NCBI GenBank assembly: GCA_022457155.1
Contig: JAJGOT010000049.1
Location: 2,133,501-2,197,500 of the forward strand
Length of the DNA: 64,000 nucleotides
Direction of reading: 5' to 3'
Source: Cladopsammia gracilis
Lineage: Eukaryota; Cnidaria; Anthozoa; Scleractinia; Dendrophylliidae
Below, piece after piece: positions 50,578 through 61,904 of this stretch. Below the pieces are notes generated by a model. It had not been told where the DNA came from, did no database searches, and worked only from the letters and a program-made list of their open reading frames with translations. The position numbers and the translations under genes are program-made. How positions within the stretch are numbered: position 1 is the stretch's first letter; every line of letters starts with the position of its first letter.

Positions 50578-51086
50578 TGTCTTTACATACGTTCCTTTTT
50601 GCTGTTTCTCTGCTACTTTCAAACTAATAGAAAATATCCCTGACGTTTTCAGTAGAATAATTAAAGTTCACATAGATTTTTTAATCTCGAATTTTGTCAT
50701 TGATGCGATTAATTAGTAACTGGACTTCGTGTTGTAAAATTCAGGGATAATCGTGCTCGTAGTTTCAAATCGGCCGAGCGAGTCCGATTTACTTCCTGAA
50801 TTGTACTCCATTCAGTCTACTCAATCCAATTACTAATCCTAGATTGGTAGCTTTATTTTTTTAGTATCAGACAAGAGGGATCTTTTGAAATAAAAAATGT
50901 CCAGTTCAAAGTGTCTTTTGGATTTCAAATTTTTCTTTTCCTTCGCGATCTCGGAAATTACCACCACACTAGACATCGAATGGTCCCTCGTTTCTCTCAG
51001 CGATAGTCGTGCGGGAAATCACGCGAGCGAGCGCGAAAATCACTTCCTATGCGTCCCGCCTCCTCGCGAGAGGCTGTTTCCATGCC

Positions 51087-52092
51087 AACCTCGTTCCCAG
51101 TGTCTCTCATCTTCCCGCCCCCTGGAGCGAGAGAAGAGAGACCCTGGTCAACTCTGGTCACGTGCGTCCCAAAATCTGGGATGTAACAAATAAAAGATGT
51201 GAGGGAGGGGCGGCAAAGGGTGAAATTTGTTCGCTCTTGCAGGCATTGCAAATCAAAACAAATCCAAAAAGCGTTTGGCGGCTTGCGATAAATGTGAAGC
51301 GGCGGTCATCCGCAGACTTCAAAACATATCCACATCGACTGGTTTTGAGAGTGCAAGTTGCTTTAGGATCCCTAAATTAACGGTTGTGGAATTGTCACGG
51401 CGCTTGAAGATTTGTCTCAGTATTAAAAGCTAAGTTTGGACTCGCTACACAATGAGTGAATGCAGTCCAATTTTATTACTGGACGCCGCCACTAAGCTCG
51501 GTCTCGGCAGAAAATGCTTTTGATTTATGACATTGTTCCGAAATGGGATGAATAATCGCTACATACTATTTAGGCAGGCAATCTTCAAGCTTCATTCGAC
51601 AGGCACAATTGTCGCCTTCTGTTCTCGGACGATGGCGAAGTGGAAAAATATTTTGACACAGAGATTTTGACATGCAGATCGACTCTACACTTTTATAACA
51701 GGAAACGAGGTAGAGAAGATAATGATAGCTTCTATTATTCGTAGGTGAGGCATGTTGTTTTGTTCAACATTTACCAGTTCCAGTCGTTTGAATGTCTACA
51801 CAAGATTTCATTTGTTTCATTATACGCTTGTGAAATTATTGAACGATAACCATTTTAATCCTTGCGCATAATTCATTCGCTTTTGTTGGAATCGTGTGAT
51901 TGAACCGTTTCCGGACATCAACCGACTCGCGCACAGCACGAGCCACTGTGAAGAAAACGAGACAAAGTTACACACACTGTCGACCCCTCCTTAGGAATAT
52001 AATTGTCCAAGAGACACGTGACCAGAGTTGACCAGGGTCTCTCTTCTCTCGCTCCAGGGGGCGGGAAGATGAGAGACACTTGGAACGAGGTT
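51087..52092. mobile_element. Inverted-repeat DNA element, about 1 kb
   Basis: The ends AACCTCGTTCCCAGTGTCTC and complement match for about 85 bp (to GTCACGTG inside). GTTTCCATGC occurs just outside both ends (51076-51085 and 52093-52102) and is a probable target-site duplication. The interior has no recognisable protein; the frames at 51009-51433 are not supported. Confidence 0.6.
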
Positions 52093-52314
52093 GTTTCCAT
52101 GCGTCATCGTGTGTTCTTCCGCTCAACTATCCCTGAGACAAATGAGGGACTTCTCGCAGTCTACCGCCACCACGGCTTATAAAAAACTCTATTATGCAAT
52201 TCGGTTACCCCCCATCCTTCACAGCGGTGGTGAGTGACACCTAAGGCGTCCATATTGGCAGCCATTTTACTATACTTGATCCATTGCATTGTTTTACACA
52301 TTGTATTCTGATTC

Positions 52315-53115
52315 TAATAAAAATCAATTTTGGTAAACATTTTAACAAGAAAATTAACGATATGAAAACAACATGACGTTTCGATGACTTCATGTCATCA
52401 TTGTCGAATGAATAAATTGAGGGCAACGGTTAAGCAATTTATAGGAATAAGGGAGTGAGAAAATAAATTAAATTAGAATGCGTGGCATGAAAGCATTTAA
52501 GTAAAAAGAGTTTCGCGCGAATGGAATCCGCTTGCGTGTTCAGTTTCGGTCTTTTGTTCTTCATAAACAGCATTTCGAAGATCAAACATTCGAGTTTGCT
52601 GCGGCATTTCTTAAGCACTTTGAAGTTCTTTGAGAGTTACGGAAGAAAAACTACCCCTGATAAACCAGCAAAGTGTAGTATATGAATTCAAATGTGATTT
52701 GTGTGATACAAATTATATCGGTTACACTTGCCGCCACCTTCATCAGCGGGTTGACGAACATAAACATTCCGTGATCGGAAAACACTACAGGGACGAGCGC
52801 GACTTGACACCCGTCGACTTAATTAAGAACTTCAAAGTACTTAAGAAATGCCGCAGCAAACTCGAATGTTTGATCTTCGAAATGCTGTTTATTAAGAACA
52901 AAAGACCGAAACTGAACACGCAATCGGATTCCATTCGCGCGAAACTCTTTACTTAAATGCTTTCATGCCACGCATTCTAATTTAATTTATTTTCTCACTC
53001 CCTTATTCCTATAAATATGCTTAACCGTTACCCTCAATTTATTCATTCCACAGTGATGACATGAAGTCATCGAAACCTCATGTAGTTTTCATATCGTTAA
53101 TTTTCTTGTTAAAAA
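52315..53115 (+). mobile_element. Penelope-like element copy with inverted tail and 12-bp target-site duplication
   Basis: GTATTCTGATTC stands exactly on both sides (52303-52314 and 53116-53127). The right part is a 3' PLE fragment with a GIY-YIG frame. The left part (about 52342-52630) is an inverted copy of the same 3' end, including part of the coding sequence. This foldback arrangement is known for Penelope-like insertions. The insertion ends 32 bp before the acceptor of gene B exon 5. Confidence 0.75.
52630..52956 (+). CDS. GIY-YIG endonuclease domain of a Penelope-like element (partial)
   Basis: The frame reads VVYEFKCDLCDTNYIGYTCR and then HLHQRVDEHKHSVIGKH, with the GIY-YIG words (VVYEFKC..C, YIGYT), the Arg and the EH pair. 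A C-terminal helix has LIFEMLFIKNKRPKLNTQ, where the conserved Glu lies. The RT is absent, and the first ten residues come from the inverted junction. It is a different family from the copy at 3958. Confidence 0.65.
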   Translation: MRVTEEKLPLINQQSVVYEFKCDLCDTNYIGYTCRHLHQRVDEHKHSVIGKHYRDERDLTPVDLIKNFKVLKKCRSKLECLIFEMLFIKNKRPKLNTQSDSIRAKLFT

Positions 53116-53147
53116 GTATTCTGATTCGCAATATAAATTCTATTCAG

Positions 53148-53370
53148 GTTAATGTATTGGTATATGTTTACGAATACTCAAGACAACCGGATAATGAAAG
53201 ATTCCATGGACGAAGATACAGACTACCGGGAATCTATCCTTAGTGATTTATCCGATATGACTGTCTTTGCCATTGATTACTTCGACCAAAAACTGTTTTG
53301 GACAACAGAGGGATTTCAAATAAAATCGCACAAGTTGGATACGGATGATATTAAAGAACGCGATAAAGAG
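53148..53370 (+). CDS. Gene B exon 5: YWTD propeller blade
   Basis: The acceptor is ttctattcag and the donor aaagag|gtaact. It enters with one base, completing exon 4's phase-2 codon, and exits in phase 0. The joined reading continues the ALDPANG motif with LMYWYMFTN. MTVFAIDYFDQKLFWTTEGF is the next blade (LFWTT as YWTD). The phase-0 exit is the same as the entry of the gene A exon at 322. Confidence 0.7.
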
Positions 53371-53581
53371 GTAACTTTAATTTACCATTATAACCCAAGG
53401 GTCAAAAAAAGAAACATTACTGTTACGGGGTCGACAAGCAGCATAATGCCTAAGGGCCTTTTTCTCTTACATAAACAACTGATTTGGAATGTGCAGTTTA
53501 AACTTTATTAAACCTGGTTCGCACTAGAGACATGACGACATAAAAACATGGACATAACGGCAAAAAGAAAAGATCAGTTTT

Positions 53582-54427
53582 AATTGCATCACATCACATC
53601 ACTCACTTACACTAATTACATCACTTATTTACAGTAATTACATCACTTACTTGTACTAATTACATCACTTACTTACACTAATTACATCACTTACACTAAT
53701 TACGTCACTTACACTAATTACATCACTTACTTACACTAATTACATCGCTTACTTATACTAATGACATCACTTACACTAATTACGTCACTTACTTACACTA
53801 ATTGCATCACTTACTTATACTAATTACATCACTTACTTACACTAATTACATCACTTACTCTAAGTATATCACCTACTTACACCAATTGCATCACTTACAC
53901 TAATTACATTACTTACACTAATTGCATCACTTACTTACACAAATTGCATCATTTACTTAAACTAATTACATCACTTACTTACACTTATTACATCACTTAC
54001 TTACACTAATTACATCACTTACTTCCACTAATTACATTACTTACTTATACTAATTACATCACTTACTTACACTAATTACATCACTTACTTACACTAATTA
54101 CATTACTTACTTACACTAATTACATCACTTACTTACACTAATTACATCACCTACTTACACTAATTACATCACTTGCACTAATTACATCACTTACTTACAC
54201 TAATTACATCACTTACTTACACTAATTACATTACTTACTTACACTAATTACATCACTTACTTAAACTAATTACATCACTTACTTAAACTAATTACATCAC
54301 TTACTTACACTAATTACATTACTTACACTAATTACATCACTAACTTACTCTAATTACATCACTACCTTACACTTATTACATCATTTACACTAATTTCATT
54401 ACTTACTTACACTAATTACATCACTTA
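53582..54427 (+). repeat. Minisatellite, 22-bp unit, about 850 bp
   Basis: The unit is ACTAATTACATCACTTACTTAC, with an 18-bp variant lacking TTAC. About 38 copies occur, with scattered substitutions (TTAC for CATC, GTC for ATC). An (AAT)n run follows at 54426-54465. Confidence 0.9.
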
Positions 54428-54469
54428 ATAATAATAATAATAATAATATTAATAATAATAATAATGACT

Positions 54470-55527
54470 TCTTTATATATCCTGGAAAGTTATTTTATCT
54501 ATATAAAATGCTTCATACATGACGTTTTATCCCAAGTTAGCCTTAAGCCGTATTCACATTAGGCCTCGATTGTGATCGAATTATAATCGAACAAGAAGCT
54601 ATACATAGCTTGAACTCGTGGCGTCTTTATTTAATCCAGTACATTATTTAGTGCTTTAAGTGCTTTTACGGAGAAGCATAAAATTATGTCTGAAAAGTAA
54701 GACTACATTCAGTATAGTAGTGAAATCGGGATTTAAGGGTCTTGTAAGTGCCCCTAAGGCAAGAGAATTAATCCAATTGTCATGATTTGTTTTATAATAC
54801 ATGGCCAATACCATGTAAAAAATAATAAACAGCATATCGGATCTGAAAATATCTACGGTCCCAAAATAAAACACGTAATATTGGCCATGTATTCGCCTGG
54901 GGATGGTTCTGATCTATCCTCACTTTCTTTATCGCGACAACGACATGATATTTCAAATTCTTTGCCTATTACTCATAGTCACGCGCCGCTGTGACGTGGG
55001 TCAATTGGCAAACGTTTGAATTCGAGCTCATCTGTGGTCATCACCACGTGCGATTTGGTAGAGAATTGGCGTTCGCGCTAGTTTTTCTATCTTTTTGCTG
55101 CTACACCGTGCTGACGAGACCCAACCAGGTCGAAACACCTGTCCGCGGTTGCATTTTGCATGGCTTTGAGTTTGGGCTCTATCATGTCGTCGCGTTAAAT
55201 GTTCTACGTAGTATTAGCCTTGCTCCTGTTTGATTTTGTTTTATAGTCGTTTTTCCGGTCACACAAGGTGATCCGTCACGCACGTTACTACGTCATTTGA
55301 AACCTTTAATCGGTCTTTCGCAATTACTCGTTCATACAAGGTCCATTGATCTGTTCCTCGAATAGAAAGAAACGAAAATCGTTATCGATCGAAACTCTCG
55401 CTAAATCAGGCAATAATGTAAGTTCGTTTTACTTGATAGGCATGTTTCGTTTCGTCATTTTCCTTTTTCTTATGTTGTAAATTGATTTTCAGTTTCACAG
55501 TGAATCTCCGATGTGGAGCAGTTACAC
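54470..55527. other. No gene recognised
   Basis: AT-rich sequence; the frames at 54782 and 54991 show no domain and no splice context. Confidence 0.4.
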
Positions 55528-55535
55528 TACTGACT

Positions 55536-55966
55536 CCCGGGGGGGTACCCAACAAAGTTTTGTACGGGGATGCTCCGCCCCGAGGTCCAAACCCTTACCC
55601 TTTCATATACCGTTTTTGACAGAAAAGGTACCCCTTTCATATACCTTTCATTGAAAATTGTACCCCTTTCATATACCTTTCATTGAAAATGGCACCCCTT
55701 TCATATAGCCTTTACGTGCGTCTGTTTGATATATTTTGAAAGGCGCTTTTTATAATACTTAAATAGCAGTTTTCCCCACCTTTTTTATACTTCAACCGGT
55801 GTTTTCCCTACCCTTTCCTATTCTTCGTGAAATCCCTACCCTTTCATATACTTCAACTCGTGAAATCCCTACCCTTTCATATACCGCCAGCCTAAAAAAG
55901 GTACCCCTTTCGGGCGGAGCATCCCCGTATAGCCCATTATAGGGAGTACCCTCCCCCCCCCCCGGG
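55536..55966. mobile_element. hAT-like non-autonomous element with CCCGGGGG ends, second copy
   Basis: Near-identical 8-mers TACTGACT (55528-55535) and TACTGGCT (55967-55974) flank CCCGGGGGGGTACC and CCCCCCCCCCGGG. The inside repeats CCCTTTCATATACC words about nine times. It is the same family of ends as 37271-37778, with a different interior. Confidence 0.7.
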
Positions 55967-56041
55967 TACTGGCTATGCTTCGAATTCTTAATTTCTTATT
56001 TACGCTTAAAGCCCGGTTTCACAACTCGTAGAGTTCTTGTT

Positions 56042-56503
56042 TAAAATAACAAGAGGCTCCAAGCAGCCTATACTCATGCGCATGCGTAAGAAAGTTTTAT
56101 GATATATTTTAAACATGATAAGAGTAAATGGCAGAGTACTCCTTTCATTCAGTCATCGTTCCTGCAAATCACGTTGTTTACTATTGATTGTTTTAGAAAT
56201 GAAGGCTGTACCACAATGAAGCCAGTGATTCTTCTAAGTCTTATATATACCAAACGTGAATATTACTAATGTAAGTAGGGTTGTGGGAGACGCTGTCGTG
56301 ACACTCAAGTAACGCTCTTTTATCGGAAGTGAGAGTAGCCGGAAGTCACTAAACAGGAAGAGTAATGGCAAATCTATGAACCGGAAGTGCACAATTTCAA
56401 ATATGCATTCATAAATTTGCATGCAAAATCGTGACACAAAGAGGCTCCAAGCAGCCTATATTCATGCGCATGCGGAAGAAAGTTTTACGAAATATTTTAA
56501 AGT
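56042..56503. repeat. Dispersed repeat cluster (direct repeat plus inverted copy of 33160-33360)
   Basis: GAGGCTCCAAGCAGCCTATA followed by TCATGCGCATGCG occurs at about 56051 and 56442 in the same direction. Between them lies the inverted copy of the 33160-33360 repeat, so the direct repeats flank it like a long duplicated border. Confidence 0.5.
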
Positions 56504-58096
56504 GTATATGACAGTGATTTTTTTATTTGCTTGATCGAATCTACATGATGTCCTGATAAGAAAATGGAAAAAAAATTTCGATATCGATTTTCCTTCACCG
56601 CGTTTTAGCCGTCTAAACACGTGAAATTTCACTTCCGGTGTGTTACAAAACCGCTACAGTGGAAATGGAATTGTATGTAAACTGCCGCTAAAATTAAGCT
56701 TTTTTAAAAGCTGTTAAAACATTTCTTCAATAAGCTTAATTCTTGACGTTTCTTGCGAAACCGGGATGAATTCAAGGTTTGGATTTTCATCGAGTTTTAA
56801 CACTGATTTGGATTGCTTTAAACCGGCATACAGCTGATTAGGACTGGCATGTCACCTTAAAGTAAGATAAAGATATTACTTCAATGTTGTCATTATTATT
56901 TTATTGGTTCAAAATATTTTTATTCACTTGTTCACCTGTAAAACGAGAAAGCGTAGTTTTGGCCAATGATGCACCGCATTTTGAATGTGTTCAGATTCAT
57001 TTGTTTTCGTTATTCCGTTTGTTAGCCATATCAGTTTTGATTTGTAGCTTAATTGGTGATAATTGTAAAGTTTATAGCACAATTTGGTTGGATTACGATA
57101 AAGATCGACTTGCAGCTAGGAAATTGAGTTAAGCTAAGCTTACGTCTTGGGAAAATCAGCAGTTACACTTAAGCTTAACTTCTATTTCATGGTGAAAACT
57201 TGAAATACACATTCGCGTAAGCTTTACTTTCAATTCGTGATCATTTCACTTAACATATAAAATCTTATCAAAATTAACGCCACTGAACATTAGTCTATTT
57301 TTTCAGCGGCCAATTCAATAGTAAAAATCCTGAGAATCATCTTCAATTTTCCTAAAAAAGTGAAGAATGTTTGCAAGCTTTCTATAAGCTTTACTACATT
57401 CACTTCAATAGTATAAACCTACTGTCAGGGATATATCAGAATGTATTATTCATAAGCTGTGTCTTCTACTTCTCAAATTAATAAACGCTAACAAGTTGTA
57501 ATAGTATCAAATACGTTTATGTGTGTTTCAGTGGATTTTAGCGAACTTGCGCCGGTTGGTGGAAGCGGCCTGTACAGCCCCCGAAATGATCCCGACCCCG
57601 AAATGATCCCCGACCCCGAAATGATCCCCAAATCGACCCCGAAATGATCCCCATTTTTTTCACACTGACCCCGAAATGATCCCCAAGTAATTTTTGGAAT
57701 GGAATGGCCTTCCAACCAGAGAAAGCTGGAATGAATAAAATAAAGGCAGTTAAGGAAATTTTGATTCTCATTATATGCAGTATTCACTTATTTATTCATT
57801 TTGGACAATTCTTAAAATAAATAATTATAACGCATTTTTTAACGATTTTTCAAGAAACTATATAATTTCTTATTTTTTCGAGTGTAGCGTTTTCAACTGT
57901 AACTAATAACAAATACAAACGTTTCCGCTTCTTATAGCAGACCGGCATGATTTAAAAGAGGAAACAAACATGATCGAACGTAAACATCAACAACCATATT
58001 ATTTCAGTAATGAGAAATACAACACAATTATACGATCAAAAACTTAAATGGTAACAAGCTGATGTCTCCAATAAACACGGCCAAGATCTCAAATGC

Positions 58097-58372
58097 ATGG
58101 CTCTACTTGGGCACGAAGCGGAGGCTCGCTATCACAGCTTAGACTGTGTGGACGTGCCATCATCTAATGAAGGGGAGGATGTTGTCGAATACTTGAAAAA
58201 GAAGTACAGGGAACGCAAAGTGACAGACGAAATTTGCCCCAAATGCTGTACGAAATTCCAGTGCCTATCTGCAGGTGTTTACGCCAATGAAAGCGGCCTT
58301 ATGCAGTACTATGACGAGGACTGTTACATGTGTGACGAGTGTACTAAAGATGAACAGTGGTACACATACTGA
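58097..58372 (+). CDS. Small cysteine-rich protein inside the inverted-repeat element (91 aa)
   Basis: The N-terminal half is charged (EDVVEYLKKKYRERK). The C-terminal half has CPKCCTKFQC and CYMCDECTKDE, i.e. CxxCC...C and CxxCxxC groups that could bind zinc. It is the only frame between the repeats and begins 40 bp after the left repeat. It could be the end of a lost transposase or a captured gene fragment. No family is recognised. Confidence 0.4.
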   Translation: MALLGHEAEARYHSLDCVDVPSSNEGEDVVEYLKKKYRERKVTDEICPKCCTKFQCLSAGVYANESGLMQYYDEDCYMCDECTKDEQWYTY

Positions 58373-59128
58373 AAGTGAACAGTAGCTCTAGGGTGTAGCT
58401 TCTATGTAAAATTAACAAGGGAATGTTCAAAAGATAAAAAGAAAGCCATAAAAGATACCAGAATTGGAATGCTTTTTTCGATTTGCTATTACCCTTATGC
58501 GCAAGGTAACTTAGCGAAATTAAACTCGAAAGTACATCTTTACTGTGACATGAGACGGAATATCAAACAGATGTTATATGAAGTCGAAGTAATGTTCAAC
58601 TGACTTGAGTTTTTATCTTATTCATGTTCTAAACGTGCAACTGTAGACAGACGCAATAGATAATTAGTGGTGCCATACAGGAGCCCAAACGTTACAAGGA
58701 GCATCCCAATTGGTGACATACAGGAAGCTTCACCTTAAACTTTGACCGCTACAAACACGCATTCAGTATTAAACTTAATAACGATTCTTTCGTATTGTTT
58801 TGATAGACTAGCTGTATTGTTACCATTTAAGTTTTTGATCGTATGATTGTGTTGTACTTCTCGTTACTGAAATAATATGGTTGTTGATGTTCACGTTCGA
58901 TCATGTTTGTTTCCTCTTTTAAATCATGCCGGTCTGCAAAAGAAGCGGATAAGTTTGTGTATTTTTTGTTATTAGTTACAGTTGAAAACGCTACACTCGA
59001 AAAAATAAGAAATGATATAGTTTCTTGAAAAATCGTTAAAAAATGCGTTATAATTATTTAGTTTAAGAATTGTCCAAAATGAATAAATAAGTGAATACTG
59101 CATATAATGAGAATCAAAATTTCCTTAA

Positions 59129-59846
59129 GGTTACAGTGTACCTTCGGGGGTGTCTCCAGTATAACAGCTCTAGCGTCTTAAGATTACACTTAATATACCT
59201 AAACCCAGATATCAAATTAAAGCTTATAGAGCTGGCTATCTAAAATATGAAAACCATTTGGTAATAAAATGAATTGTCGAATTTTTTACGACGTCTAAAT
59301 TTGAACGTCCGAATCAGCTTTAAAACGCTATAACTCAAAACGATTATTATATTTTGCTAATTTGATTTGTTCTCGGGTTTCCGGACACGAAGCGCTAAAA
59401 AACGTGTCGGCGATTTTCCATATTCAATTGCAGTGAAAAGTTACAGAATATTTTCGAAAAGGGGAGAAAAAAATTGGAATGATCGCACGGAAATGCCTCT
59501 TGACGAAAAAGTTTTCGGAATTAAGAAATTCGCCGGCAAGTTTTTGTTGATTATATGTTAGCCTAGCTTCTGTCCAAATTTAAGGAAAATCGAACAAATT
59601 CCCTTTGAGTTGTAGTTCTTTAAAGTGTCCCCAACAAGCGAAAAATTAACTTTGAGAAAACGGCGCTTAAAAAAACATATCGCTTAATAAACAAACTCCG
59701 CCAACAAAAGTTATACCGTCATTTCTCCGTCAATTTTCACTATTTTTCGATACTTTTTTTTGGATGAAAGTTCATTCTGTAAACTTTATTTTAACGCCAA
59801 AAAAAAAAATGTCAATAAATTTTTGATCTGAAAGTACACTGTAACC
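59129..59846. mobile_element. TTAA-flanked short DNA element nested in the right repeat
   Basis: TTAA precedes and follows it exactly (59125-59128 and 59847-59850). The uninterrupted left repeat of the host element has a single TTAA at the equivalent point. The inverted ends are GGTTACAGTGTACCTTC and complement (16 of 17). The interior is non-coding. TTAA duplication is the piggyBac habit, although the ends do not start with CCC. Confidence 0.75.
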
Positions 59847-60114
59847 TTAACTGCCTTTATTTTATTCATTCCAGCTTTCTCTGGATGGAAGGCCATTCCA
59901 TTCCAAAAATTACTTGGGGATCATTTCGGGGTCAGTGTGAAAAAAATGGGGATCATTTCGGGGTCGATTTGGGGATCATTTCGGGGTCGAGGATCATTTC
60001 GGGGTCGGGATCATTTCGGGGGCTGTACAGGCCGCTTATGATAGAAAACTGCAGAAAGAGTGACTTCAAACCAGCCTGTTCAGGGACTGGTAAGCCACTT
60101 CCATTCGAAGTATT

Positions 60115-60561
60115 GGCCGTTTTTATGCTAGAGACGTTAATATCGTCTGAGACGTTAAAGTCGTCTCGAGACGACTTTAACGTCTCAGTATAAAAACGGA
60201 AAATAAGCCAGACGGATTTAACGTCTGACGACTTTAACGTCTTATTTTAAGTGCGTCGTTCAGACGCACTTAACAGACTACTTTAACGTCTCAGACGTTA
60301 AATACGTCTAGTATAAAAACGGGACAGCCTTAACAAGGACGAATTTAGCCCTATTTGTATATTCGCGTTCTTAAAATTTATTTGGCGATGAGTTTAGTCG
60401 TGTCCAGTCACTTCCGAGAATATCTTTTTCCTTTTCTATCTTGTGTTTTTTCTGTTTGGCCGTCCACTTTAATGCGTCCCGCTTTTTATTCCAGACGCGT
60501 TTAACGTCTGAGACGTTAAATACGTCTAGACGACTTTAACGTCTCCACCATAAAAACGGCC
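60115..60561. mobile_element. AACGTC-rich foldback element (ATT duplication)
   Basis: The ends GGCCGTTTTTATGCTAGAGACG and CGTCTCCACCATAAAAACGGCC-type complement are flanked by ATT on both sides (60112-60114, 60562-60564). The inside has many palindromic copies of CGTCTGAGACGTTAA and of TATAAAAACGG. No protein is encoded. Confidence 0.65.
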
Positions 60562-61079
60562 ATTTTAGAGCATTTTTGGCTTGAATTAGGAAAAATCGTA
60601 AACTGGGTCAGTTAACAGTGTTTTCATTTGGGAGAAATAATTGAAGCTTTGCCAAATGTCGTTAAGTTTTTCTGTCGGGAACGTCTTCTGACGGATGTCT
60701 CTTAGCCAAGTAAACAAGTATAAAAAGACCATCAAATGACTTTTTCGATAATCTGCACGTTCTGTTAAAAAAGTTAATTATAATTAATCTGACACCAGTG
60801 TCTATTCTGTTGAGTGTAGGGTGGATAAAAATTATTTTTGTCGTTTTCGTCACTTTGTTTCAGTAAACTTCTAGCGTCCACGTAAAAACTTCATTTGCAA
60901 TCAACAAGCCCGAAAGACTTTTATTTTCCATATAAGGTAGTATGTGCGCGCGCTCTCATTGCGTCAAGGGTGGCGCAATTTCTGCTAAAAATGTTAAATA
61001 TAGCCCAACACGTCCTTAACATGGGTTTGCGTGGTCCCCACGCTTACGGTCTCCGTCCCTGATTATGGCTCCTGGGCTG

Positions 61080-61605
61080 ATTCTCATATAATCGTCTCTG
61101 TCGTCCCGGTCGTCCGAGTCGTTTCAAAAGTTTTTTGCAAACGACTCAGATGATCGGGACGACTCAAGCGATTTGGGTCCTCATATGATCGTTCCGGTCG
61201 TCCCGAACGTCAGTAGCGCGGTCGTAAGCTAGGTACGAGAACATTTTTGGGCGCGAGAATCGTAAAAAAAATGGCGGCTGTTAAAGCAGAGTTAAACTCC
61301 GAAGTTGTCGCCATTTTGGAACTGGTAGAGCTATGAATACTGGGAAATAATGGTGCATTCTGGGGTAGATTTGGGTCGCTTCGATTGCCTCAGTTGTCCC
61401 GGTTGCATGAGAGTAGTTCTCATATGATCGCCTACGATTTTTCACGGTCGTCCCAGTCGTCCGGATAGAACACAGTTCTATCCAAGTGACCGCGATCGTC
61501 CCAGTCGTCCCGGGATCGTTTGCGATCGTCCCGGGTCGTCTTAGAAGTGTTCTTATATCATCGTCCCGGTCGTCCGTGCACTTTTTGAAACGACTCGGAC
61601 GACCT
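61080..61605. mobile_element. Foldback element, copy 2 (GTCGTCCCGG family)
   Basis: Reverse-oriented relative of 7714-8238 along its length, including the CCATTTTGGAACTGGTAGAG core and the CGTCC-rich arms. Confidence 0.6.
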
Positions 61606-61904
61606 GCGTTTCAAAGTTAATTTATTCGTTCATGGCGCTGGACGGCTGCTCGATCAAAGGAACTAACGGTGCTCGCAGTGGTTTCTTTCTCGTCCGACGT
61701 AGCTCGACGTAGGAGAATCCACTGCTCGCAGGGTAAGATGTGAACCGAAACATAGTTGAATAAAATTGAATGGAGCATGACAGCCTGAATTATACTTCAG
61801 TTGAGACTGGGACGAGTGGCCGAAAAAAGAAGACATGTTTCTATGAGCTCGCTAACTCGGGGGGCTTAAAATAAAGTTAAAGTGATAGATACAAAAAAAG
61901 CAGC

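Larger units (their letters stand above)
57563..60037. mobile_element. Long-inverted-repeat DNA element with a Cys-rich ORF and a nested insertion
   Basis: The ends AAGCGGCCTGTACAGCCCCC and complement begin inverted repeats of about 500 bp. The left repeat is 57563-58056. The right repeat is about 58815-60037, interrupted by a 718-bp insertion. Subterminal GACCCCGAAATGATCCCC repeats occur 4-5 times at each end. Between the repeats lies the frame 58097-58372. No target-site duplication was identified, and the superfamily is unknown to me. Confidence 0.65.

Noticed and set aside
51009..51433. Proteins of the 1-kb inverted-repeat element
   Set aside because: Frames partly lie in the inverted ends and show no transposase motif.
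53050..53090. Hammerhead ribozyme in the second Penelope copy
   Set aside because: GATGACATGAAGTCATCGAAAC is a simple hairpin plus GAAA; the core has GTGATGA instead of CTGATGA, and the GATGA is used in the stem.
53582..54427. CRISPR-like array
   Set aside because: The unit is a direct minisatellite without unique spacers, in a eukaryotic context.
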